From contig NZ_JAHKQH010000007.1 of the NCBI RefSeq assembly GCF_018861025.1, forward strand, positions 62,001 to 126,000: a stretch of 64,000 bases of DNA. Reading direction: 5' to 3'. Each line of letters starts with the position of its first letter. The stretch's first letter is position 1. The notes beneath the pieces were generated by a model. That model had not been told where the DNA came from. It worked only from the letters and a program-made list of their open reading frames with translations, and did no database searches. Shown here piece after piece: positions 36,729 through 44,714 of the stretch. The stretch comes from Psychrosphaera sp. B3R10. GTDB taxonomy: Bacteria; Pseudomonadota; Gammaproteobacteria; Enterobacterales; Alteromonadaceae. The position numbers and the translations under genes were made by a program.

Positions 36729-36750
36729 TACAAGAAGCACTGGGCATAAA

Positions 36751-36773
36751 AAAACCAGCCCTCGGCTGGTTTT
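36751..36773 (-). terminator. Terminator of the amidohydrolase operon
   Basis: A 10-bp stem AAAACCAGCC/GGCTGGTTTT with a 3-base loop, followed on the minus strand by a run of T residues, 35 bp beyond the downstream amidohydrolase stop. Confidence 0.85.
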
Positions 36774-36807
36774 CATAACAATATTTAGTTAAACGCTTAA
36801 TAATGAA

Positions 36808-38043
36808 CTATTTGATATAAGCTTCACGTTTACCTGAAGTAGAAATATAACGCTCTCTAAGTTTGTCCTGTCTTGAATCAGTGGATGTTTCGTTACCTTC
36901 AATCCATAACATTTCGACTTTAGATGAAATTTCAAATGGGTCGCCGCTCCATAAAACCAAATTTGCAGGTTGCCCTACTTCTACAGTGCCTCCTTTAAAA
37001 CCAAATATTGACGCTGGATTTTTGGTTAAGGCCGCAAGTGCGCCTTGAACCGACATACCGTATGATATTGCATTACCGGCTTCAAAACGTAGATTTTTTA
37101 TCAAGTGTGAATCGCTATTTGCAAATATAACCTTAACACCCGCTAAGTCTAATTCCCCGGCATTCTTTAGGGAACTATCTAATGAATCAAAATCACCTGG
37201 CAGATTATCAACGCCGCCAATAATTACGGTTACATTTGCTTTTGCGAGTTGTTGTTTAACTTTTACAGCCCCGCTCGCGCCAGCAATAGCGAGTTTAATA
37301 CCATACTTTTCTTTCAATTTAATCAACTGCAAAATATCGCTAGGTCGTGACGCATAAGCAATCAATGGTATTTCTTTCGCTAATACCCGGTTAATGGCCG
37401 TTTCATCAACTGTCGGCTCTTTACCGTCATCCTTGCTATCATCCTTAGCCATTTTTTTAACTTGAGCGTCAAACGTGGCCGCTAATTCATTAAAATTAGA
37501 CGCTCGTGAATCACTAGATGAACCTCCAAAATAAGCTACTACAGACGAGCCAACAGTTTCAACCGAATCGAACTTCGATGATAATTCAACGTTAAAGGTT
37601 AGTCCTGAAAACAGCTCACTGTTATAACCAGGTGTAACAACGGAATGAGTTATCCCCCCTTTACGTGCAAATGGAATTAGCGACGTTTCAGGGTTAAATG
37701 CAGTTGACGCATCAAATCCAGCGCCGCCCTTCTTAGGCTTCTCATCTCGTGATGTTTTCACTGCACCCACTTCAATTAGTCCCAATTGATTGAGTGACGC
37801 GATAAAGCCTGGTGTTAATATTCGACCTTGGCCATCAACTGTGCGGTCGACCTCCAAACTTGGTGGGTTAAAAGCGACAATTTTGCCATCTTCTAAAACG
37901 ACATTAACTCCAACTAAGATACCTTTATCTGTACCGGTATAAACAGTTGTATTGGTGATTGCGACCATTTCGCTGAAAGCAGAAAAGCTCATCAACATTG
38001 CCGTGATCACTGAAATTTTGTTCATTAATTTACGTTTGTTCAT
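36808..38043 (-). CDS. Secreted amidohydrolase-like protein lacking the HxH motif
   Basis: A 411-residue exported protein with the fold pattern of imidazolonepropionase-like amidohydrolases: N- and C-terminal beta-sandwich halves (V-E-V-G-Q-P-A-N-L-V-L-W-S-G-D-P-F at the end) around a barrel. Where the family has D-x-H-x-H after the first strand, this protein reads P-G-F-I-A-S-L-N-Q-L-G, so the metal-binding histidines are gone. It is 10 bp downstream of an intact homologue, so it may be a non-catalytic partner or have changed chemistry. Confidence 0.82.
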   Translation of the reverse strand: MNKRKLMNKISVITAMLMSFSAFSEMVAITNTTVYTGTDKGILVGVNVVLEDGKIVAFNPPSLEVDRTVDGQGRILTPGFIASLNQLGLIEVGAVKTSRDEKPKKGGAGFDASTAFNPETSLIPFARKGGITHSVVTPGYNSELFSGLTFNVELSSKFDSVETVGSSVVAYFGGSSSDSRASNFNELAATFDAQVKKMAKDDSKDDGKEPTVDETAINRVLAKEIPLIAYASRPSDILQLIKLKEKYGIKLAIAGASGAVKVKQQLAKANVTVIIGGVDNLPGDFDSLDSSLKNAGELDLAGVKVIFANSDSHLIKNLRFEAGNAISYGMSVQGALAALTKNPASIFGFKGGTVEVGQPANLVLWSGDPFEISSKVEMLWIEGNETSTDSRQDKLRERYISTSGKREAYIK

Positions 38044-38053
38044 GACGCTTCTC

Positions 38054-39433
38054 CTATTGTTGACCTAACATGAAATCGCTAACTGCTTGATATTTTTCAT
38101 CATGGAGATCAAACACTTTGTCACCATCAACAAATACTTTTTCTGCTTTCGCGTAGACACTAAATGGGTTTTTATTCCAAATAACAACATCGGCCTGTTT
38201 ACCACTTTCCAATGTTCCTGTTTGGTCATCAATTCCTAACGACTTAGCTGCATTCGCTGTTATCCAAGTAATCGCTTTAGCTTCGTCAATGTCAAAACCT
38301 TGCTCTTTTGCACGATACATAACTTTTGCCGCTTCTTGGTTCAGACGTTGAATCGTCGTATCAGAATCTGAATGAATAATCGCACAAGAGTTTTTAAATG
38401 AATCAACTACCGCCGCATTTTCTGGGATCATGTCGTAGGCTTCCATCTTGAATCCCCACCAGTCTGGCCACATCGCCGCACAAAGGTTGTTTTCTGCAAG
38501 CAAGCCTCCTATTTTGTAGGCTTCAATTGCGTGGTGGAATGTACCCGCGCTATAACCAAACTCTTTTGACATATCGACCATCATAGCCATTTCTTCTGCT
38601 TTATAGCAGTGGTTATGGATCTTAATGTCGCCTTCGAGTACCCCTTGAAGTGTGTCCATTTGAATGTTGCGAGCTGGCGCTTCAGGATTTAGTCCCGCTT
38701 CATAATCGCGTTCATATTTATCCCATGAACGTTTATATTCAACTGCCTCTGCAAATGCCATTCGATAACCCGCCATGTTCCCCATACGAGTCATAGGAGC
38801 GTCTTTGCGGCTACCATAGACACGTTTAGGGTTTTCACCACAAGCCATTTTAAGGCCATAAGGTGCATCAGGGAATTTCATCGCTTGCATCGTTGGTGCT
38901 GGCACATTTTTTAATGTAACGCCTCGGCCACCAATTAAGTTTCCTGAACCTGGTAAGATTTGAAGGGATGTAATGCCACCAGCACGCGCTGCGTTAAAGC
39001 CAGGGTCCTGAGGCCAAATTGAATGTTCAACCCAAACTTCGGCGGTAACAGGGTTAGTCATTTCATTGCCATCTTGATGAGACTCGACACTAGGGCTCGG
39101 ATAGGCCCCTAAATGTGAATGTACATCAATAATGCCAGGGGTTACCCATTTGCCACGACCATTAACAATTGTTGCACTTCCGTGCTCAATATTTTCACCA
39201 ACTGCTGAGATTTTACCATCTTCGATTAAAACGTCTGCGTTATCAAATCGTTCGCCAGTGCCCGTTAAAACAGTTGCACCTTTGATCAGAATCGTTAATT
39301 TGGATTTAACTTGATAAGTACTTGGATATGGATTTGGATTTATTTCAACTTTTGGGTCCTGTGGTGCATTACCGGTACACCCTGCAACAACCGCAAGTGC
39401 GGCGGCAGTAAAGCCAAATGCGATTCTACGCAT
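38054..39433 (-). CDS. Lipoprotein amidohydrolase (imidazolonepropionase-like)
   Basis: A 459-residue metal-dependent hydrolase with a lipobox (V-A-G-C, Cys19). The metal ligands expected of the amidohydrolase superfamily are visible: I-D-V-H-S-H near residue 101, H-N-H, the F-H-H-A-I segment and the final S-D-S-D. The C-terminal T-L-E-S-G-K-Q-A-D-V-V-I-W-N sandwich strand is typical. Peptide or cyclic-amide substrates in the periplasm are likely. It is the first gene of a two-gene operon with its degenerate homologue. Confidence 0.88.
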   Translation of the reverse strand: MRRIAFGFTAAALAVVAGCTGNAPQDPKVEINPNPYPSTYQVKSKLTILIKGATVLTGTGERFDNADVLIEDGKISAVGENIEHGSATIVNGRGKWVTPGIIDVHSHLGAYPSPSVESHQDGNEMTNPVTAEVWVEHSIWPQDPGFNAARAGGITSLQILPGSGNLIGGRGVTLKNVPAPTMQAMKFPDAPYGLKMACGENPKRVYGSRKDAPMTRMGNMAGYRMAFAEAVEYKRSWDKYERDYEAGLNPEAPARNIQMDTLQGVLEGDIKIHNHCYKAEEMAMMVDMSKEFGYSAGTFHHAIEAYKIGGLLAENNLCAAMWPDWWGFKMEAYDMIPENAAVVDSFKNSCAIIHSDSDTTIQRLNQEAAKVMYRAKEQGFDIDEAKAITWITANAAKSLGIDDQTGTLESGKQADVVIWNKNPFSVYAKAEKVFVDGDKVFDLHDEKYQAVSDFMLGQQ

Positions 39434-39553
39434 AACTTCATTCCTCTAAATGGTTGTCTCACTGACATGTGTATTAACAATAATCAAAAATTTTGACATA
39501 AGCTACAAGCGCTTTACGTTAATTTGCAGGTTTTAAAGGAAATGTTGTTAAAT

Positions 39554-40633
39554 TCACGGCGTAATTTGGGATTGACAGGTATTTTTTAGAGCCTTTGGCA
39601 ATAAAAGTCGTTTTAATTGCGTAAAAGCACCATTTCCAGGATTATCATCGTTCACAAGATAAACATAACCATTGTCCATTACTATCCCTTCTGCATTAAA
39701 TAATGCTGGGTAACTATTTTTGGAAATATTGGTCTGCAGATGTTGTTCAGATATATTAACCGTTTTATTAAATACTATTTGCTCAGAGTCCAATTGAATC
39801 GACGCCAATACTAATTTAGACCTCTTATTTTGTTTCTCACAAATCGGATCGTTTTTATAACAAAATGACGTAATAATCGCACATTGATCATAAATATGTG
39901 TCGCATCACTTATCCTAAACCCATGCTGACTCATTTCGATATCTTGTTGTTCCCCAAATTTATTTAAAGAAATCGCAGGGCGACTCGAAAGTTCAGGTAA
40001 CAATAGCAATTTTTGGCCGTCCCCCTGCCATAACATAGCTTCATATCCAAAATTGGTAGACTCTTTAATGGTTTTTCCCTGGGGTTGAAGAAACGGTAAT
40101 GGTTTACTAAATGGTTTAACAACGCCTAGTTGTAACGTTTGCTTTGCGTCATCAAAATCGAGAACCGCACGATATATTTGATGAAATTGAGCATCACCGT
40201 CGTTGCCATTGTGTTCATGACTTAAAAATAGGTAGTTTTTATTGTCGCTAAATCCGATAACAATACCTTCCCAGCTAGGCTTTTTAGGAAGATCACCTGT
40301 CAACATGATTGACTTCAGCTGTAAAATCTCCGCATTTTCCTCAAATACTGAATCGACATGCTTTTTTGAAACATAAAACAACTTGTGATTTTCCTGTGAC
40401 ACAAATAAAAACATTGAACTCAATTTTGTCATCCCAGATATTTGATGAATTGCGGCACCTGACTCATCGCGTATTAATACACTTTTGTCTGCAGCATCTA
40501 CCGATGTGATTGACAAAATCGTAACCAAAACTACAAATACTCGTCTATTTATAAGTTTTGACAAATTGTTAAACCTGTTAAAAAACATACTTTTCACATT
40601 TAGTCTTTTTTCTATGGATAAGTTATATCGCAT
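39554..40633 (-). CDS. Exported hypothetical protein, possible beta-propeller
   Basis: A 359-residue protein with a signal segment ending near A-D-A-A-D (residue 48). The body is beta-rich and ends with N-A-E-G-I-V-M-D-N-G-Y-V-Y-L-V-N-D-D-N-P, which resembles the esterase-like-phytase/strictosidine-synthase propeller families, but I cannot assign one. Several cysteines in the middle (C-A-I-I-T-S-F-C, C-E-K) suggest disulfides. The start could be the ATG at 40588, giving a cleaner signal peptide. Single-gene unit. Confidence 0.6.
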   Translation of the reverse strand: MRYNLSIEKRLNVKSMFFNRFNNLSKLINRRVFVVLVTILSITSVDAADKSVLIRDESGAAIHQISGMTKLSSMFLFVSQENHKLFYVSKKHVDSVFEENAEILQLKSIMLTGDLPKKPSWEGIVIGFSDNKNYLFLSHEHNGNDGDAQFHQIYRAVLDFDDAKQTLQLGVVKPFSKPLPFLQPQGKTIKESTNFGYEAMLWQGDGQKLLLLPELSSRPAISLNKFGEQQDIEMSQHGFRISDATHIYDQCAIITSFCYKNDPICEKQNKRSKLVLASIQLDSEQIVFNKTVNISEQHLQTNISKNSYPALFNAEGIVMDNGYVYLVNDDNPGNGAFTQLKRLLLPKALKNTCQSQITP

Positions 40634-40768
40634 TTTAGTTAAACTTCAATGACATAAATAAAAAGTACAGCTTAAATTCTAAAATAATAGATTATTTTTG
40701 AGACAAGTTGGTATCTAATCGAAAGGATATATCGTGCAATTTCACTGACCTTTTAAAGGGTTAACTGA

Positions 40769-40821
40769 GGCGTGACAGGCCGTGCTTTTCACAAGAGCCA
40801 AACCAACTGAACTACCGCTCC
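40769..40821 (-). pseudogene. Degenerate tRNA-Asp fragment (copy F)
   Basis: The 5' half of tRNA-Asp is recognisable (acceptor, D arm, anticodon loop) but the T arm is missing, and a 15-base hairpin-forming insert (40784-40798) interrupts the stretch between D arm and anticodon stem. Confidence 0.75.
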
Positions 40822-40973
40822 GCAGCAAGTAGATTTTCATTATTGAACTGGGTAGTTATCAAATGGCGCAAAAGATACTTAACATAAATTTAGAAATAAT
40901 GGGTGAGACATGTCGTGAGTTCAATATGGTTAACTCGGGAGATACAGGTAAATTATGGAATTGAATATACATC
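40822..40973. repeat. Spacer repeat S1 of the tRNA-Asp cluster
   Basis: This 152-bp segment recurs at 41094-41245 with about six mismatches. It contains a TGGCGC near 40864 that may be the remaining 3' end of another lost tRNA-Asp. No coding frame is evident. Confidence 0.85.
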
Positions 40974-40988
40974 TGCTCTTATAAAACC

Positions 40989-41093
40989 TGGGGCGGAACG
41001 GACGAGGCTCATGCTTTATAAACAAAGAGTGCGACCCCCGGCGTGACAGGCCGATGCTTTTATTAAGAGTCTAACCAACTGAACTACCGCTCC
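40989..41093 (-). pseudogene. Degenerate tRNA-Asp with two inserts (copy G)
   Basis: tRNA-Asp sequence with the anticodon region intact (CCTGTCAC) but two extra segments: ATGCTTTTATTAAGAG (41054-41069) between D arm and anticodon stem, and ATGCTTTATAAACAAAGAG (41011-41029) in the T arm. The acceptor end has one extra G. It cannot fold as a normal tRNA unless the inserts are removed. Confidence 0.8.
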
Positions 41094-41245
41094 GCAGCAC
41101 ATCGATTTTCATTATCAAACTGGGTAGTTATCAAATGGCGCAAAAGTTACTTAACATAAATTTAGAAATAATGGGTGAGACATGTCGTGAGTTCAATATG
41201 GTTAACTCGGGAGATACAGGTAAATTATGGAATTGAATATACATC
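41094..41245. repeat. Spacer repeat S2 of the tRNA-Asp cluster
   Basis: Second copy of the 152-bp spacer unit, offset 272 bp from S1. Its right end abuts intact tRNA-Asp copy A. A 42-bp shortened version follows copy A at 41328-41369. Confidence 0.85.
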
Positions 41246-41250
41246 TTGAA

Positions 41251-41327
41251 TGGCGGAACGGACGAGACTCGAACTCGCGACCCCCGGCGTGACAGGCCGG
41301 TATTCTAACCAACTGAACTACCGCTCC
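41251..41327 (-). tRNA. tRNA-Asp (GTC), intact copy A
   Basis: A complete 77-base tRNA with GGAGCGG acceptor strand, anticodon GTC in CCTGTCACG and encoded CCA. Furthest downstream of the intact copies on the transcript. Confidence 0.96.
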
Positions 41328-41369
41328 GCAGCAAGTAGATTTTCATTATCAAACTGGGTAGTTATCAAA

Positions 41370-41458
41370 TGGCGGAAAGGACAACACTCAAACTCGTTGA
41401 CCCCAGTCGTGACTGGCCGTGCTTTTCACAAGAGCCGAACCAACTGAACTACCGCTCC
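41370..41458 (-). pseudogene. Degenerate tRNA-Asp (copy E)
   Basis: An 89-base tRNA-Asp-like sequence with intact acceptor 5' strand and CCA end, many substitutions in the T arm and anticodon stem, and the same 15-base insert as copy F (41421-41435) between D arm and anticodon stem. The anticodon stem no longer pairs properly. Confidence 0.8.
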
Positions 41459-41509
41459 GCAGCAAGTAGATTTAAGTTTCTAAGCAAAATATAATCTCAC
41501 AAAGTGAGA

Positions 41510-41586
41510 TGGCGGAACGGACGAGACTCGAACTCGCGACCCCCGGCGTGACAGGCCGGTATTCTAACCAACTGAACTACCGCTCC
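41510..41586 (-). tRNA. tRNA-Asp (GTC), intact copy B
   Basis: Complete 77-base tRNA, identical to copy A; anticodon GTC, encoded CCA. Confidence 0.96.
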
Positions 41587-41702
41587 GCAGCTGTAGATTT
41601 AACTCACAAACAAGAAATAATTGCAGTTGAAATCAACTATCTCCTTTATTCATCAAAGGACAAATGCCTTCATTTGAATAGTCATTTAGCTATAATGTTA
41701 AG

Positions 41703-41779
41703 TGGCGGAACGGACGAGACTCGAACTCGCGACCCCCGGCGTGACAGGCCGGTATTCTAACCAACTGAACTACCGCTCC
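41703..41779 (-). tRNA. tRNA-Asp (GTC), intact copy C
   Basis: Complete 77-base tRNA, identical to copy A; anticodon GTC, encoded CCA. Confidence 0.96.
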
Positions 41780-41809
41780 AGTCTTAACACTAAATCATAT
41801 CAAAGTAAT

Positions 41810-41886
41810 TGGCGGAACGGACGAGACTCGAACTCGCGACCCCCGGCGTGACAGGCCGGTATTCTAACCAACTGAACTACCGCTCC
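41810..41886 (-). tRNA. tRNA-Asp (GTC), intact copy D
   Basis: Complete 77-base tRNA, identical to copy A; anticodon GTC, encoded CCA. First in the transcription unit. Confidence 0.96.
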
Positions 41887-41922
41887 AGTTACTTCGATAC
41901 ATGTTGCTAAACAACGGCGCGA

Positions 41923-41951
41923 ATATTAAAGTTTGAATCAGACCCCGTCAA
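41923..41951 (-). promoter_or_regulatory. Promoter of the tRNA-Asp array
   Basis: On the minus strand TTGACG (41946-41951), a 17-bp spacer and TAATAT (41923-41928), followed by a GC-rich TCGCGCC discriminator typical of stable RNA promoters. Confidence 0.75.
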
Positions 41952-41987
41952 CAACTTTTTTCATAAATACGTTTTTTTGGTCACTTT

Positions 41988-43415
41988 CTAGTCTTCTGGC
42001 AAGCTAAGGTCTAAAATATCATCAGAACTGTCCAAGTCTAGGCTGTTTTTATCGACCTTTTCTTTATTTTCTTTTTTCCCTGCAGACTTATCACCGCCGG
42101 ATTTTTTAAGTTTTATTAATTTAATTAAGTTCATAGGGTTTGGAAATGCCTTATTTAAGACAACAACCCAAATAATTATAAATCCAATAACCAATATAAT
42201 CAGATTAATCAATATCACAAGGCCGATTGAAAGCTCTGGTTCTACTTCAACGGGAACAACCTCAACCGCTTTTTCAGACAACAGTTGTTCTTGCGACATC
42301 TCAGGTAAAATTTCAGCCTCGATTTCGGGGCCAGTTGTGACTATCTCATAAACAGGTAACTTAAGTTTAAAGTCGCGCCCAGACAAATCATTTCCAAAAA
42401 CCTCAGTCGTTATTTTAAACGTACCAAATTCACTTTGAAAAATTTCTAACTCTCTTATGTGTTGCTCTGACAAACTAAAAGTTTGAGTTTCACCATTTGG
42501 AAATTCGATCAGGCCTTGAAACATCAATTTATCAGCTTCAATATACATAGGGTCAGCTTCAATCGTTACATAGTGGTATCGTTCGTTAGGGCCGGCTAAT
42601 TTAACTTTATAGGATATTGGACTAGGTAGGACCGTAATAGGCTCATGTTCAATTTCACGTCCAAATAGTTCGGCTTCTAGTGTGTATTTAGGCATCCAAG
42701 TGCCAGTGACAACATCTATATAGTATGAAAGCGTAAAGACGCCGTCATTTGGCTTTTCGTCTAGCCCTTTGCCATCATCAAAAAATTCACCTAATCGATA
42801 TAAATCGGCACCAAAGTTTTCTTGGTCTAAGTCATTAGTCGAATAAAGCGCTGAACGCACACGGACAACACTTCTAAAACCACTTTCGCTTATTATTTCT
42901 TGCGCATTAACTATCTTTGCTTCCGCTTTTAACACTTCATATTGGAAAATAAGGTCTGGTAATTTATCAACAATTAATTCAACTTCAGATAAGACTAAAA
43001 CTTTACTGTCTTTTTCGATCATTCCAAGCGCTTGCCAAGGCCCAGCAATTGGATTTTTAATTCTTATTAAGTCAAAGTTAACGTCGGCATGCCACTCAAG
43101 GTTAATGCCATCGGCATCGCGAGTATAAAGTTTTGAACCATCAGGGCGGACAAGAACAATTGGTTTTGAACCGTGTTTTCGGAAAAACAACATTAGCAAT
43201 TCATCAACTTCATAATCAACGCGAAATCGATTATTGAGTAATTTTACTTGGTTGCTGCCTTCAAAATTCTTAAGAAAAGCCAATTTTGGTACTGGATTGA
43301 CTTGTTTTCCGTCAACTGGAATAGAAACCGGATTAACATTTACCGCATTGGCAAATGAGGATACAAATAAAAAAAGTGAAAAAATTATTGTTGTTGTGAA
43401 TTTCGCCACAAACAT
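41988..43415 (-). CDS. TIGR03503-like exported/membrane protein
   Basis: A 475-residue protein with a signal peptide (S-S-F-A-N-A near residue 24), a long beta-rich exported region containing a D-G-V-F-T-L segment, a single TM near residues 400-425 and a basic then acidic cytoplasmic tail ending in D-L-S-L-P-E-D. It matches the TIGR03503 family known from marine gammaproteobacteria; function unknown. Its start overlaps the dnaQ 3' end by 31 bp, so they are probably cotranscribed. Confidence 0.75.
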   Translation of the reverse strand: MFVAKFTTTIIFSLFLFVSSFANAVNVNPVSIPVDGKQVNPVPKLAFLKNFEGSNQVKLLNNRFRVDYEVDELLMLFFRKHGSKPIVLVRPDGSKLYTRDADGINLEWHADVNFDLIRIKNPIAGPWQALGMIEKDSKVLVLSEVELIVDKLPDLIFQYEVLKAEAKIVNAQEIISESGFRSVVRVRSALYSTNDLDQENFGADLYRLGEFFDDGKGLDEKPNDGVFTLSYYIDVVTGTWMPKYTLEAELFGREIEHEPITVLPSPISYKVKLAGPNERYHYVTIEADPMYIEADKLMFQGLIEFPNGETQTFSLSEQHIRELEIFQSEFGTFKITTEVFGNDLSGRDFKLKLPVYEIVTTGPEIEAEILPEMSQEQLLSEKAVEVVPVEVEPELSIGLVILINLIILVIGFIIIWVVVLNKAFPNPMNLIKLIKLKKSGGDKSAGKKENKEKVDKNSLDLDSSDDILDLSLPED

Positions 43416-44095
43416 GCTCCGTTTTTCTCTACAAGGTCGAGGCGGCTTTCATGTGCCTCTATTTCATTTTGTTCGGCAAATACAACTTTTAAATTACGTT
43501 GTTTGACCGTCGAATTTTCGATATTACTTAATCCCGCTGATTTTAGCTGTTGCGCCAAATCTAAATCGCCCTGCCCACCCGTCATTCTAAGGAAAACATC
43601 GGCTAAGATCTCAGAATCCAGCAAGGCGCCGTGCATCGTACGGTGTGTATTATCTATTTCATAACGACGACACAAGGCATCAAGATTATTCTTTTGGCCA
43701 GGGTGCTTATCGCGGGCCATAACTAGTGTATCGACAATTCCACAGAAATCTGCAGTTTGAGTCCAATCTTGCCACAACTTACCAAATTCGTTATCCATAT
43801 GACCTATGTCAAATGGCGCATTATGGATGACTAACTCGCCACCGCGAATATAATCAAAAAACTCATCTGCGATATCTTTAAATAGTGGCTTGCCTTGAAG
43901 GAATTCATTTGTAATACCATGTACACCAATGGCTTCGTCTTCAATTGCACGACATGGGTCAATATAAACATGGAAGTTATTCCCTGTTAATCGTCTATTG
44001 ATCATTTCCACACAACCAATTTCAATGATCCTATGACCCGCTTTCGGGTCGATACCTGTGGTTTCTGTATCGAGAATTATTTGTCGTTTTGCCAT
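43385..44095 (-). CDS. dnaQ: DNA polymerase III epsilon subunit (proofreading exonuclease)
   Basis: A 236-residue DEDDh exonuclease that edits errors of DNA polymerase III. ExoI is L-D-T-E-T-T-G, ExoII is H-N-A-P-F-D, and ExoIII is H-G-A-L-L-D-S. The C-terminal part, which contacts the polymerase, is present. It is divergent from rnhA with 83 bp between starts, a conserved arrangement, so the two share a promoter region. Confidence 0.96.
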   Translation of the reverse strand: MAKRQIILDTETTGIDPKAGHRIIEIGCVEMINRRLTGNNFHVYIDPCRAIEDEAIGVHGITNEFLQGKPLFKDIADEFFDYIRGGELVIHNAPFDIGHMDNEFGKLWQDWTQTADFCGIVDTLVMARDKHPGQKNNLDALCRRYEIDNTHRTMHGALLDSEILADVFLRMTGGQGDLDLAQQLKSAGLSNIENSTVKQRNLKVVFAEQNEIEAHESRLDLVEKNGACLWRNSQQQ

Positions 44096-44178
44096 GAATC
44101 GTTTTTATTATTAATGTGATGTGGGTAGAGTATACTCCCTCTTCAGATTGAAAATCATCTTATTGGAGCTTTCATTTA

Positions 44179-44640
44179 ATGAAATCTGTGAAAATTTATA
44201 CCGACGGTTCTTGTTTAGGTAACCCCGGACCGGGTGGGTATGGGGCGTTAATGCTTTATAACGACCACAAAAAAGAATTAAGCCAAGGATACAAACTGAC
44301 CACAAACAACCGCATGGAGTTGTTAGCTGTCATTAAAGCATTAGAAGCGTTAACGCAAAAATGCCAAGTATCTATTACCACCGACAGTAACTATGTTAAA
44401 GACGGTATTACTAAGTGGATAATTAATTGGAAAAAAAACGGTTGGAAAACCGCGGCGAAGCAACCTGTCAAAAATGTCGACCTTTGGAAGTTGCTTGACG
44501 AGCAAGTCGCACGTCATGACATAAAGTGGTTTTGGGTAAAAGGCCATTCAGGTCACCCAGAAAACGAACGTGTTGATGACTTAGCAAGAGACGCAGCAGA
44601 GTCTGGTGACTTTTTAGTTGATGCTGGTTTTAAAAAGTAA
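44179..44640 (+). CDS. rnhA: Ribonuclease HI
   Basis: A 153-residue enzyme that cleaves the RNA strand of RNA-DNA hybrids. Catalytic residues are visible: Y-T-D-G-S, N-R-M-E-L, T-D-S and the D-D-L-A-R-D end, along with V-K-G-H-S-G-H. Divergent from dnaQ and convergent with fumarase, with a shared terminator. Confidence 0.97.
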   Translation: MKSVKIYTDGSCLGNPGPGGYGALMLYNDHKKELSQGYKLTTNNRMELLAVIKALEALTQKCQVSITTDSNYVKDGITKWIINWKKNGWKTAAKQPVKNVDLWKLLDEQVARHDIKWFWVKGHSGHPENERVDDLARDAAESGDFLVDAGFKK

Positions 44641-44658
44641 CATCGTAGTATTAAACGA

Positions 44659-44686
44659 AAAAAGAGGAACCTAGGTTCCTCTTTTT
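44659..44686. terminator. Bidirectional terminator between rnhA and fumarase
   Basis: A perfect 13-bp inverted repeat AAAAAGAGGAACC/GGTTCCTCTTTTT with a 2-base centre between convergent genes; T-rich on both outgoing strands. Confidence 0.9.
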
Positions 44687-44714
44687 AATTCTAAAGTAAA
44701 TGTTTTACTAAAAT

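Noticed and set aside
41250-41760. Plus-strand frames across the tRNA-Asp genes
   Set aside because: They are antisense readings of tRNA-Asp copies and have no coding support.
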